Assembly (NCBI RefSeq): GCF_013283835.1
Contig: NZ_CP054052.1
Location: 1 to 64,000 of the forward strand
DNA length: 64,000 nucleotides
Direction of reading: 5' to 3'
Origin: Poseidonibacter lekithochrous
GTDB taxonomy: Bacteria > Campylobacterota > Campylobacteria > Campylobacterales > Arcobacteraceae
Below, piece after piece: positions 35,003 through 43,812 of this stretch. A model generated the notes under the pieces. That model made no database searches. It was not told the origin of the DNA and worked only from the letters and a program-made list of their open reading frames with translations. Within the stretch, counting starts at the first letter, position 1. Each line of letters opens with the position of its first letter. The position numbers were made by a program, and so were the translations under genes.

Positions 35003-35683
35003 ATGAAAAAAGATGATAATAAAAATATAAAAATATTATATGTAGAAGATGATGATGTCGCTAGAGAAAATGGTGTGGAGTACTTAGAAAACTACTTTGA
35101 TAATATATATGAAGCTCCTGATGCTCTTAGTGCTTTAAAACTATATGAGAAACATCATCCACATATTATTGTTACAGATATTCAAATGCCAAAATTAAAT
35201 GGTTTGGAGTTTGTACGTAGAATTAGAGAAAATGATAAAAAAGTACAAGTTATTGTAATTACAGCTTTTTCAGATAAAGACTATTTGTTTAAAGCAATAG
35301 AGTTACAACTAGTTAAGTACTTGGTAAAACCTGTTAAAGAAGAAGAGTTTGAAGATGCCCTATTCTCTTGTGTTGAGAGTATAAAAGATGATAGTTCAAA
35401 CATAGTTAAATTTGATGAAGGTATTTTCTTTGATATGTTTAATCATATTCTTCTTCATAATGAGGAGATAATTAAACTAAGAACAAAAGAGATTGATTTT
35501 TTAACAATACTTATTAAAAATAAAGATAGGTATGTAACATATATAGAAATAGAAAACTATGTATGGAAAGACTCAAGTATGAGTAAAGATGCTTTAAAAA
35601 CTTTGGTTAAAAATACTAAATCAAAAATACCAAAAGATATGATTTTAAATCTATCTGGAACAGGATATAAAATTGCATTATGA
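35003..35683 (+). CDS. OmpR/PhoB-type response regulator
   Basis: 226 residues. The receiver domain (8-125) has acidic residues EDDD near 15-18, phospho-acceptor Asp59 in IIVTDIQMPK and a conserved lysine in KYLVKPVKEEE. The C-terminal part (140-226) is a winged helix with the LRTKEIDFLTILIKN and KDALKTLVKNTKSKIPKDMILNLSGTGYKI features. It overlaps the kinase gene by 11 bp. Likely controls transcription in response to that kinase. Confidence 0.9.
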   Translation: MKKDDNKNIKILYVEDDDVARENGVEYLENYFDNIYEAPDALSALKLYEKHHPHIIVTDIQMPKLNGLEFVRRIRENDKKVQVIVITAFSDKDYLFKAIELQLVKYLVKPVKEEEFEDALFSCVESIKDDSSNIVKFDEGIFFDMFNHILLHNEEIIKLRTKEIDFLTILIKNKDRYVTYIEIENYVWKDSSMSKDALKTLVKNTKSKIPKDMILNLSGTGYKIAL

Positions 35684-36986
35684 TATGAGTATGGTACTTA
35701 GTTACGGTATTACTTTTGGAATAGTTCTTATGACAATAGTATATACATTAATTAGGTATATATATTCAAAAGAGATATTTTATATCTCATACTGCTTTAT
35801 GCAAGTATTCTCACTTGTTTTTATTACAGCTTATAGTAAGTTATTTGATATAAGTATGTTTATACAAGAGTTATCACTTGTAGCTGCAAGTTTAAGTGCC
35901 GTAGTCTTTGCTATTAACTTCTATGAGGGTAAGTTCTTCCCTAAAATAACTAATTATAAAGAACTAATTATAAATACCATACTTTTTAATGTAGCAATCC
36001 TTACGGCTTTTTATCACTATATGTTATTTGAGTATATACCTTATACGATTATATATATGATTCTGTTTGTATCTGTGATATTTAATCTAAAGTTTGAATT
36101 TAAACCTACGGTTATTTATGTACTGGGTTGGTCTATTTTTTGTTTTGTACTATTTGTTTTAGATTTTAAGACGTATTATTTACAACAAGGATATATGGAT
36201 TTAGTATTAAGTGCCTTTGCTATAGAAGCTATGTTGTTTACTCTCTCTGTTGCTTATAGATACAATAGTTTACAAAACCAAACAGATAGTTATGAACATA
36301 TGCTTTTACAACAATCAAGACTGGCAAAATCTGGGGAAATGATTGCAAATATTACACATCAGTTTAGACAACCATTAAATAATATTTCATATATTCTAAT
36401 AAATCTAAAGAAAAAATATAAAAATCAAAAACTCGATGAGGTTTATTTTGATAAAAAAGTATTACAAGCAAATGAACAATTAGAATTTCTTTCAAAAACA
36501 ATTGATGATTTCAAAGAATTTTATGCCCCATCAAAAGTAAAAGAAAACTTTTTGGTAAAAGAGGCTATAAACAATTCCATTTCTATTTTGAAAGCAGATT
36601 TGAAAAAAAATAATATTAAATTAGAACTAAGTTTTTCTACCCATGATAATGTAAAAATCTATGGTATAAAAAATGAATTATCACAAGTAGTTCTAGCCTT
36701 GCTTTCTAATGCAAATGATGCTCTAAAGAGCTGTGAAAGTCCATATATAAATGTTAATGTTTCATCCACGAACGCTGAGGTAGTACTTAGTATTGAAGAT
36801 AATGCAGGTGGAATAAAAAAGAAAAACCTAGATAAAGTATTTGAACCTTATTTTTCAACAAAAGAAGAAGGTACTGGAATAGGACTTTATTTAGTGAAAT
36901 TGATAGTAGAAAAAAGTTTTGATGGAAGGTTAGAGTTGAAAAATAATGAAGCTGGGGCTTGTTTTACTCTATACTTCGAAAAATAA
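35673..36986 (+). CDS. Histidine kinase with multi-span membrane sensor
   Basis: 437 residues. The first 200 contain about seven membrane helices and little periplasmic mass, so it may sense within the membrane (7TMR-like). The phospho-acceptor histidine is in NITHQFRQPLNNISYILINL near residue 228, followed by N (LLSNANDAL), G1 (DNAGGIK) and G2 (GTGIGLYLVK) boxes. H-Q-F-R-Q-P-L is typical of this lineage. Co-transcribed with the response regulator and the diguanylate cyclase. Confidence 0.87.
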   Translation: MHYDMSMVLSYGITFGIVLMTIVYTLIRYIYSKEIFYISYCFMQVFSLVFITAYSKLFDISMFIQELSLVAASLSAVVFAINFYEGKFFPKITNYKELIINTILFNVAILTAFYHYMLFEYIPYTIIYMILFVSVIFNLKFEFKPTVIYVLGWSIFCFVLFVLDFKTYYLQQGYMDLVLSAFAIEAMLFTLSVAYRYNSLQNQTDSYEHMLLQQSRLAKSGEMIANITHQFRQPLNNISYILINLKKKYKNQKLDEVYFDKKVLQANEQLEFLSKTIDDFKEFYAPSKVKENFLVKEAINNSISILKADLKKNNIKLELSFSTHDNVKIYGIKNELSQVVLALLSNANDALKSCESPYINVNVSSTNAEVVLSIEDNAGGIKKKNLDKVFEPYFSTKEEGTGIGLYLVKLIVEKSFDGRLELKNNEAGACFTLYFEK

Positions 36987-37001
36987 AAAAAGAAGGGTTT
37001 T

Positions 37002-38393
37002 ATGAAAGTTAGTAATAAAATTGGTTTATTTTTTATTATAGTAGCTATTCTTTTAGTTATTGTAATTATTACCTTATCAACAATGTTTACTGATGCAAAA
37101 AAAGCAGAATTAATCCAAGAAGAGAGATTCAAATTTTATGAATTAGTAGTACAACATAAACAAAACACTGATTATTTTACAGATATTTTTATTACATATA
37201 TAAATACAAATGATCAAAAATATAGACAAAAATTAGATAATGTTTTAAATAAAGAAGATTACTCAAATAAAAAAATTAGAGATTATAGAAATGATATTTT
37301 AAAAGCTTTTAAATATCCAGTTGTTTCATCAATTTCTGATGTTAGAAAACTAGAACTAAAAATATTTTTACAAAAGATAAAAGTTCCACAAAGTAAGTTT
37401 GATAAGTTATTTGAAGTTGATGATAAAATTAAAGAACTACTTTCTTTAGAGTTCGAAGCTATTAATGCACTACGTGGTTATGCCATGGATAAAAATGGTG
37501 ATTTTACTGTTAAAGTTCCAGCTAGTGATAAATATGCAAGTGCTTTACTTCTAAGTGAAGAGTATAGGAATCTGAAAAAAGAGATTAATGGAAGTATTGA
37601 TTACTTATTTGGTGAGATAGATCTTTATGTAGAGATGTATATTAAACAATTAGAAAGAGAAGAAAATATTGCTTACAAGTTCTCTATAGTAATTACTATG
37701 ATTCTTTTACTAGTTGTATTTATTAGTTATTTTAACTTTAAAAATTCTATTGTAAATCCTTTGGAGAAATTAGCCTTATGGATTGAACAAATGAAAGAGA
37801 ATAAAACTATTGAAAAAGAGATATCTTTTCAAAAAGATGAAATTGGAATAGTTATGAACTCTTTTATTAATATGGCTGATACAATCAAAAAAGATATGGA
37901 AGAGTTAGAGTCTTTATCTACAACTGATATTCTTACAAAACTTAAGAATAGAGTTACTTTAGATAAGGTTCTAGGAGAAGCTCATTATAATGTAAATAGG
38001 TACTTAACACCTTATTCTGTGATTATGATTGATATTGATTATTTTAAAGAAGTAAATGATAAATATGGTCATATTATTGGGGATGTAATACTAAAAGAGT
38101 TTGCATCTATTCTTTCAAAAGAAGTTAGAATGTCTGATACTCTTGGACGTTGGGGTGGAGAAGAATTCTTAATTATTTGTGCAAATACAAATATTAACGG
38201 AGCTTGTATTTTAGCTGAGAAGTTACGTAAGTGTGTAGAGGATTTCGAGTTTACAAGAGTTGAGCATAAGACAGCTAGTTTTGGTGTTGCGGACTTTGAG
38301 TATGCTGATACTATTGAAGAGGTTTTAGAGAAAGCAGATCAGGCTTTATATGAAGCCAAAGAGAATGGAAGAAATCTTGTAAAGTTTAAATAA
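37002..38393 (+). CDS. Membrane diguanylate cyclase (GGDEF)
   Basis: 463 residues. One membrane helix near the N-terminus (7-28) and a second at about 226-247 enclose a helical periplasmic sensor. A HAMP-like segment follows and the GGDEF domain runs from about 300. The active-site loop is RWGGEEF, with substrate-binding D in MIDIDYFKEVNDKYGHIIGD. An RxxD inhibitory site is not clear. Makes cyclic di-GMP from two GTP. It is 15 bp after the kinase gene, so two-component signalling and c-di-GMP are linked here. Confidence 0.9.
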   Translation: MKVSNKIGLFFIIVAILLVIVIITLSTMFTDAKKAELIQEERFKFYELVVQHKQNTDYFTDIFITYINTNDQKYRQKLDNVLNKEDYSNKKIRDYRNDILKAFKYPVVSSISDVRKLELKIFLQKIKVPQSKFDKLFEVDDKIKELLSLEFEAINALRGYAMDKNGDFTVKVPASDKYASALLLSEEYRNLKKEINGSIDYLFGEIDLYVEMYIKQLEREENIAYKFSIVITMILLLVVFISYFNFKNSIVNPLEKLALWIEQMKENKTIEKEISFQKDEIGIVMNSFINMADTIKKDMEELESLSTTDILTKLKNRVTLDKVLGEAHYNVNRYLTPYSVIMIDIDYFKEVNDKYGHIIGDVILKEFASILSKEVRMSDTLGRWGGEEFLIICANTNINGACILAEKLRKCVEDFEFTRVEHKTASFGVADFEYADTIEEVLEKADQALYEAKENGRNLVKFK

Positions 38394-38413
38394 AAGAGAA
38401 AACTCTTTTATTT
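38388..38413. terminator. Bidirectional terminator
   Basis: AAATAAAAGAG, loop AAAA, CTCTTTTATTT between the cyclase and ccoG. Confidence 0.75.
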
Positions 38414-39751
38414 AAATAGATCGTTTCTAGGATAGATGAAAGATAACTCTTTTATCTGTTTTGTTTTTAAATCTTGTGTTGCAAAAGCTTCTAGTTTAAT
38501 TCTTAGAGCTGTATCTTTCTTATCTGAAAGGAAAAGTCTCTCTTTAGTTTCTAGAATAAATATCTTTTTAATTCTTTGCCCTGCTTTTAATGTAAAGGGT
38601 TTAAACCTTTTGATTCTAAATTTTTCATTATCTAACAGTTTCAAATTATAAGTCTGACTTTTATCTTGAGTATTATGGAATGTCAAGATATAGTTGTTCG
38701 TAACTTTTTGATCTTCTTTAATACTATATAGTTTAGTTGTCTTATTTACATTTAGTAAAAAATACTCTTTTTGTGCGCCAAATACACCTGCTAAAACTAT
38801 ACACATTACTAAAGATGCAAAATAAGTTAAGTTTCTTTTTGTAAATACTGTTTGAAGTTTTTTATTAATTACTGTGTTTGTACTTCCCCAGTTAATTAAA
38901 GATTTCTTTCCAAGTTTCCCCATTACTGTACTACAAGCGTCTGAACACTCTAAACAGTTAATACATTCTACTTGTAAACCTTTTCTAATATCAATATGAG
39001 TAGGACATACTTTTACACAAGCTTCACAAGTAGTACACTCTTCATTGCTATTCCATTCTTTCATATTAAAAATAGATTTTTCTCTATTTTCATATATATT
39101 TCCACCTCTATTTGTATCATAAACAACTTGTTTCGTGTCATTGTCATATAAAACAGACTGAATTCTTGAATAAGGACAGATATAAACACAGAAGTTTTCT
39201 TTCATAAATACAATGTCATATACTAAAAACATTGCAATAGATAAGATAAACATAATCATAAACATATGATTTGCTGGGTCTCTTAAGTACATAAAGAAAT
39301 CTTGAGGTGGTACAAAATACCACATGAAGTTTACTGATATAATTAAGGAGATAAGGCTCCACAGACTAATAGCAATAATTTTTTTAATTTGATTGCTTCT
39401 TTTCGAGTAATTAATATCTTTTTGTTTGTTTTTAATTCTTCGAAGATCTAAAAGTGTGCCCTCAATTAAATCTCTGTAGATTACTCTAAAGATAGTCTGT
39501 GGACAGGCCCATCCACACCAAACTCTACCAAAGATTGTTGTTACTGCAAAAATCCCAATAAAAAGAAACATCAATAAAAAAGGCATAACATATAATTCAT
39601 TCATATTAAATACAAAGCCAATAAAGTGAAACTGTAATTTATCAAAAGATAAAAGCAATAGGTGTTTACCATCAATTGTTATAAATGGTATACAAAATAT
39701 TAAAAGGGTAGTGATTAGATAAGTGTAGTATCGTTTGTGTGTATATTTCAT
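38408..39751 (-). CDS. ccoG: Cytochrome c oxidase accessory protein CcoG
   Basis: 447 residues; polyferredoxin-type membrane protein that reduces copper for cbb3 oxidase assembly. Five or so membrane helices, the GRVWCGWACPQTIFR motif near residue 75 and CVYICPYSRIQSVLY near 190, then a two-cluster ferredoxin domain (CTTCEACVKVCP ... CINCLECSDAC) near 240-270. The C-terminal 110 residues form an Ig-like domain (FixG C-term). No ccoNOPQ genes are in the window. A dyad overlaps its ribosome site. Confidence 0.9.
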   Translation of the reverse strand: MKYTHKRYYTYLITTLLIFCIPFITIDGKHLLLLSFDKLQFHFIGFVFNMNELYVMPFLLMFLFIGIFAVTTIFGRVWCGWACPQTIFRVIYRDLIEGTLLDLRRIKNKQKDINYSKRSNQIKKIIAISLWSLISLIISVNFMWYFVPPQDFFMYLRDPANHMFMIMFILSIAMFLVYDIVFMKENFCVYICPYSRIQSVLYDNDTKQVVYDTNRGGNIYENREKSIFNMKEWNSNEECTTCEACVKVCPTHIDIRKGLQVECINCLECSDACSTVMGKLGKKSLINWGSTNTVINKKLQTVFTKRNLTYFASLVMCIVLAGVFGAQKEYFLLNVNKTTKLYSIKEDQKVTNNYILTFHNTQDKSQTYNLKLLDNEKFRIKRFKPFTLKAGQRIKKIFILETKERLFLSDKKDTALRIKLEAFATQDLKTKQIKELSFIYPRNDLFK

Positions 39752-39760
39752 AGTAATCTC

Positions 39761-39778
39761 CTTAACTATATTGTTAAG
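39761..39778 (-). promoter_or_regulatory. Dyad adjoining the ccoG ribosome binding site
   Basis: On the minus strand CTTAAC-AATATA-GTTAAG runs into the AAGGAG site 5' of the ccoG ATG. A regulator bound here, or an RNA hairpin, would block translation or transcription. The CRP/FNR-like TTAAC-GTTAA halves are six bases apart, not the usual four. Confidence 0.4.
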
Positions 39779-39872
39779 TTTATATATAAAGGGTGTCCAT
39801 TTGGTGGTCTAACATTTCTTTTTCTAAAAATTTGCTATAATTCATAATCAAAAAATTATTTCAAGGTTACAA

Positions 39873-40502
39873 ATGATTGAATTAACGAATCTTTATATGT
39901 TCATTGCGGCATCATTTTTATTATGCTTAGCTCCTGGTCCAGATAATATTTATGTATTAACTCAAGGAATGACAAAAAGTAAAAAAGCGGCAATAGTTAC
40001 GACATTAGGTCTTACAACTGGACTTATTATTCATACTAGTGCTGCGGCATTTGGTATTTCTGTAATTTTCCAAACATCTGAAATTGCTTTTAATATTGTT
40101 AAATATGTAGGTGCTGCATATTTATTATATATTGCATATCAATCATTTAAATATAGAAATGAGAAATTAGATTTATCTGTTCAAAACTCAAGTTCTGAGT
40201 TAAAGAAACTTTATTTTAAAGGATTTATTATGAATATCCTTAATCCTAAAGTATCTATTTTCTTCTTAGCATTTCTTCCTCAGTTTGTAAATACAGCAAG
40301 TGGAAATGTTCCTATGCAAATGATTACACTAGGTGGAGTTTTCATGGTCTTAACAGTAGTTGTGTTCTCATCTATTGGAGTTGCAGGAAATCTTCTTAGT
40401 TCAAAATTATTAGAAAAACCAAATATTGTAAAATATATGAATGTATTAACTTCATTTGTATTAGTAAGTTTAGGAATTAAATTAGCTTTATCACAAAGGT
40501 AA
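39873..40502 (+). CDS. LysE-family exporter
   Basis: 209 residues, six hydrophobic segments, with LAPGPDNIYVLTQGMTKS (P-G-P-D-N) near residues 20-37 and the NPKVSIFFLAF motif in the middle, both typical. It has an AAGG site and precedes a small cytochrome gene by three bases, an odd combination that may simply be shared transcription. Third LysE-type gene of the window; substrate unknown. Confidence 0.88.
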   Translation: MIELTNLYMFIAASFLLCLAPGPDNIYVLTQGMTKSKKAAIVTTLGLTTGLIIHTSAAAFGISVIFQTSEIAFNIVKYVGAAYLLYIAYQSFKYRNEKLDLSVQNSSSELKKLYFKGFIMNILNPKVSIFFLAFLPQFVNTASGNVPMQMITLGGVFMVLTVVVFSSIGVAGNLLSSKLLEKPNIVKYMNVLTSFVLVSLGIKLALSQR

Positions 40503-40505
40503 ATA

Positions 40506-40805
40506 ATGAAAGTTTTAATCTGCATATTTTTATTTGTTTCAACTCTTTTTTCAATGGATAAGTCTATGAAAGAAGAGTTAGCTAGTGCTTGTGCTAATTG
40601 TCATGGTGTTTCATGGGAATTATCAACTAATGGAGAGCGATTGGTTTCAGATATGAATGAGTATGAGATTTTAGTCTCATTACTTGCTTACAAAAATAAA
40701 AAGATTAAATCTACTGTTATGAATTTTTATATGGCTAAATATAGCGATGAAGAGATTGAGCAGATGGCTAAATATATTAGCCATCAAGAAAAGTCAAAAG
40801 ATTAA
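40506..40805 (+). CDS. Small periplasmic cytochrome c
   Basis: 99 residues with a signal peptide of about 16 (MKVLICIFLFVSTLFS). The heme motif CANCH is at about 33-37 and the distal ligand Met is in KSTVMNFYMAKYSDEEIEQMAKYI, the usual M-x-F-x-x-A-x-x-S-D-E pattern of cytochrome c553. It ends four bases into the tail of the convergent chrA. Electron carrier, partner unknown. Confidence 0.8.
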   Translation: MKVLICIFLFVSTLFSMDKSMKEELASACANCHGVSWELSTNGERLVSDMNEYEILVSLLAYKNKKIKSTVMNFYMAKYSDEEIEQMAKYISHQEKSKD

Positions 40806-41956
40806 AAAAAAGACTTTATAAGACCTATTACTATAAATATTAATATAATAATAAGAATGGGAAGTTTTATACTTCTTATTAGTATTAATCCACTTATTAC
40901 TATTATTAGATCAAATAAAGAATGAACTGCATTTGGTCCGACACTTACTATTAAAACAGAAACTAATAAACCCACAACTGCCGCATTAATACCAGCCAAT
41001 GCACTTAAAACTGTTTTCTTTTTTGAATAACTTTCAAAACTTTCACTAAATGCCAATATTAATAATAAGCCCGGTAAAAATATTGATACAGTAGCTATTA
41101 ATGCACCATACAAGGCACTTTCGTTCATAATATCTGCACCTAAATAGGAAGCAATTGTAAACATAGGTCCCGGAACTGCTTGTGCAAGAGAATATGCTAA
41201 TAAGAAGTTGTCTTTTGAAACTAAAGTATTTAGATTCTCTTCTAATAAAGGAAGTACAACATGCCCTCCCCCAAATACTAGACTTCCTACTTCATAAAAA
41301 GATGAAATTAGTTTTAATTCTAAACTTTCATTTGCTAAAAATGGTAAAGTTAATAATAAAACAAAGAAAATAAGTAGCGGAAGTTTTTTTGTTTTTTTAC
41401 TCTCTTTTATTTCTTCATCTTGCTTTGTTTTAATAAATACTCTTCCTAATATCGCACTTAAGATTAATACTGCAATTTGTATAAAAGTTGATGAAATAAA
41501 AATAAGTAAAATTGTAGCTAGGGTAAATATACCAATTGTAATTTTATCTTTACAAAAACTTTTGAACATAGTAATACTTGCATCACTCACTATAACAACT
41601 GCAAAAAGTTTAAGTCCTAATATAATCCCAGCAATAAAGCTATTTTGAGCCTCTCCTAGAGAGAAAGTAGCTAATATATACAAAATGATAAAGGAAGGAA
41701 AAGTAAAGGCTATAAAGGCTGTAATAGCACCTATTAAGCCACCTCTTTTAAGTCCAATGGCAAAACCTACTTGTGAAGAATTAGGTCCTGGAAGAAATTG
41801 GCTTAAGGCTAGAAGTTTTGAATACGATTGTTCATCTAACCATTTTAATTGTTCAACAAATCTTTTCTGAAAGTAGGCAATATGTGCCATTGGTCCACCA
41901 AAACTAATTAGTCCTAAGGAGAAGAATTTTATAAATATATCAAATATGTTTTTCAT
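40802..41956 (-). CDS. chrA: ChrA-family chromate/anion transporter
   Basis: 384 residues from the ATG at 41956, which has AAAGAGTG upstream; a longer frame adds 31 residues without a ribosome site. Two homologous CHR domains are present: LGLISFGGPMAHIAYFQKRFV with LSQFLPGPNSSQVGFAIGL in the first half, and VGSLVFGGGHVVLPLLEENL with LAQAVPGPMFTIASYLG in the second. About ten to twelve membrane helices. Exports chromate by exchange; sulfate or other anions are also possible. Confidence 0.88.
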   Translation of the reverse strand: MKNIFDIFIKFFSLGLISFGGPMAHIAYFQKRFVEQLKWLDEQSYSKLLALSQFLPGPNSSQVGFAIGLKRGGLIGAITAFIAFTFPSFIILYILATFSLGEAQNSFIAGIILGLKLFAVVIVSDASITMFKSFCKDKITIGIFTLATILLIFISSTFIQIAVLILSAILGRVFIKTKQDEEIKESKKTKKLPLLIFFVLLLTLPFLANESLELKLISSFYEVGSLVFGGGHVVLPLLEENLNTLVSKDNFLLAYSLAQAVPGPMFTIASYLGADIMNESALYGALIATVSIFLPGLLLILAFSESFESYSKKKTVLSALAGINAAVVGLLVSVLIVSVGPNAVHSLFDLIIVISGLILIRSIKLPILIIILIFIVIGLIKSFF

Positions 41957-42036
41957 AGTCACTCTTTTTGAAGTAAATGAAATTATATCTTTTGAAGCTT
42001 TGTTTTTTGAGAAAAGTGTGTAATCGAGTTGTAACA

Positions 42037-42062
42037 ATAAGATAAGCAAGAGCTTATCTTAT
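42037..42062 (-). terminator. Hairpin between the ABM-protein gene and chrA
   Basis: An 11-bp stem, ATAAGATAAGC and its complement, with a four-base loop. Probably ends the proA-ABM transcript on the minus strand, though the T tract is short. Confidence 0.6.
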
Positions 42063-42073
42063 ATTTGATTGTT

Positions 42074-42400
42074 CTAGTTAATTTCGTCTGTGTAAACACA
42101 AACATTAAAATCTTCCACTAAACCATCTTCTTTAACACAATGTGTTTCAAAGAAGTCAGTAATATATGGTTGATTACAATGAGATTCAAAATCTTCTTTA
42201 GATTCAAAAATTTCATTAAATACAATAGGATATGATTTTCCCATTGCATTTGGATGTTCATAATGTTTTGTAACAATATATTGAATACATCCTTTTTCTG
42301 CATTTGTTATTGGCTCTAATGCTCTTAGTGTTTCTAATAACTCTTGCTCTTTACCTTCTTTTGCTCTAAATGAAGCAATACAATATAGTCTATTTGACAT
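42074..42400 (-). CDS. ABM-domain protein (putative quinol monooxygenase-like)
   Basis: 108 residues of the ferredoxin-like antibiotic-biosynthesis-monooxygenase fold: YCIASFRAKEGKEQELLETLRAL at the start, then CIQYIVTKHYEHP and FNEIFESKEDFESHCNQPYITDF, typical of YgiN-like dimers. These act on quinols, aldehydes or as stress proteins. Its ATG overlaps the proA stop by one base (TAATG), so translation is coupled to proA, an unusual partner. Function unproven. Confidence 0.75.
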   Translation of the reverse strand: MSNRLYCIASFRAKEGKEQELLETLRALEPITNAEKGCIQYIVTKHYEHPNAMGKSYPIVFNEIFESKEDFESHCNQPYITDFFETHCVKEDGLVEDFNVCVYTDEIN

Positions 42401-43632
42401 TATCTTGTTTGTCCTTGTCCATAAATTTTGAATTTGAATGTAGTAAGGTCATTAATTCCCATAGGTCCTCTTGAGTGTAGCTTATTAGTTGAAATTCCAA
42501 CTTCTGCTCCTAATCCAAAGGCTCCCCCATCTGTAAATCTAGTACTTGCATTTGCATATACACAAGCTGCATCTACTTGATCTAAGAATTTATTTACTAC
42601 AGTATAGTTCTCACTTAAAATTGCTTCTGAGTGTCCTGAACCATATTTTGCGATATGAGAAATTGCTTCATCTACATTTTTTACAACTTTAATATTTAGG
42701 ATATTTGCTAAATACTCAGTATCATAATCTTCATGTGTTGCACATTGAATATCTAAATGTTTTGTTGTTTCTTCACAACCTTTTAATTCAGTTCCATGTT
42801 CTATAAATGCATCATAAAGTCCTGGTAAAATATAAGGTGCAATATCTTGGTGAACTAATAAAGTCTCCATTGCATTACAAACACCTGGTCTTTGAACTTT
42901 TGCATTAACTGCAATATCAATAACTCTATTATGTGCTGCGTCTTTATCAACATAAGTATGACAAAGTCCTTTATCATGTTTGATAACAGGAACTGATGAA
43001 TTTTCACTAACATATCTAATTAGCGCTTCTCCACCTCTTGGAACAATAAGGTCTACATATTTATCTTGTTTAATAAGTTTTGCTACACCTTCTCTACTTG
43101 AATCAGGTAATAAAGAAATTGCTTGTTCTGGTAGTTTATTTTTTGCAAGTACTTGTTTTAGTACATTTGCAATAGCTTTGTTTGAAAACTCAGCTTCTTT
43201 TCCACCTTTTAAAACACAAACATTTCCACTTTTGAAACACAATGCTGCAGTATCTGATGTTACATTCGGTCTACTTTCATAGATAATACCAATTACTCCA
43301 ATAGGAACTGATACTTTTTGTATATTTAGTCCATCTTCAGTAACCCATCCATCAAGGATTTTACCAACAGGTTCTGTTTGATCAGCAATTTGTCTAATTG
43401 CTTTCGCCATTGCCTCAATTCTATCACCAGTTAAAAGTAGTCTATCAAGAAGTGCATCACTTAGGTCATTTAATCGACCTTGACTCATATCTTTAATGTT
43501 ATGATCAATAATATAATCACAGTGTGCCATTAAAGCATCAGCCATTTCATTTAACACTTTATTTTTTGTTTTAGTACTTAGGTTAGCAATAGTTCGGCTA
43601 GTTTTTTTAGCTTCTTCTAAAAATTGTTGCAT
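42400..43632 (-). CDS. proA: Gamma-glutamyl phosphate reductase
   Basis: 410 residues. Reduces glutamate 5-phosphate to the semialdehyde in proline synthesis. The catalytic cysteine is in RPGVCNAMETLLVH near residue 252. The NADP motif region GVIGIIYESRPNVTSDTAALCFKSGN is clear, as is the C-terminal FTDGGAFGLGAEVGISTNKLHSRGPMG. No proB is next to it. A hairpin lies upstream, and the ABM-domain gene overlaps its end. Confidence 0.95.
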   Translation of the reverse strand: MQQFLEEAKKTSRTIANLSTKTKNKVLNEMADALMAHCDYIIDHNIKDMSQGRLNDLSDALLDRLLLTGDRIEAMAKAIRQIADQTEPVGKILDGWVTEDGLNIQKVSVPIGVIGIIYESRPNVTSDTAALCFKSGNVCVLKGGKEAEFSNKAIANVLKQVLAKNKLPEQAISLLPDSSREGVAKLIKQDKYVDLIVPRGGEALIRYVSENSSVPVIKHDKGLCHTYVDKDAAHNRVIDIAVNAKVQRPGVCNAMETLLVHQDIAPYILPGLYDAFIEHGTELKGCEETTKHLDIQCATHEDYDTEYLANILNIKVVKNVDEAISHIAKYGSGHSEAILSENYTVVNKFLDQVDAACVYANASTRFTDGGAFGLGAEVGISTNKLHSRGPMGINDLTTFKFKIYGQGQTR

Positions 43633-43734
43633 AATTTTTTCCTATACTTGTTAATTATTGCTATTATAGCAAATTTATTTTAATTAATAATATTTATTTC
43701 GTTATGTAAAGGGTGAGTTTTAGGATATTTGGGC

Positions 43735-43763
43735 AAATTAATGTCACATAGTGAAATTAATTT
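43735..43763. terminator. Long hairpin between the AcuI-like gene and proA
   Basis: AAATTAAT-x-TCAC, loop ATA, GTGA-x-ATTAATTT: 12 paired bases with one mismatch. On the minus strand it lies after the AcuI-like gene and before proA, so it may end the former or regulate the latter. Confidence 0.5.
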
Positions 43764-43812
43764 ACCACAATTGTGTTTTTTGAGTTTAAATGAGTTGTTC
43801 TAGAAGTTATTT

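Noticed and set aside
39762-39777. FNR/NssR-type site before ccoG
   Set aside because: The TTAAC and GTTAA halves are six bases apart rather than the usual four, so a CRP/FNR-family site is not supported.
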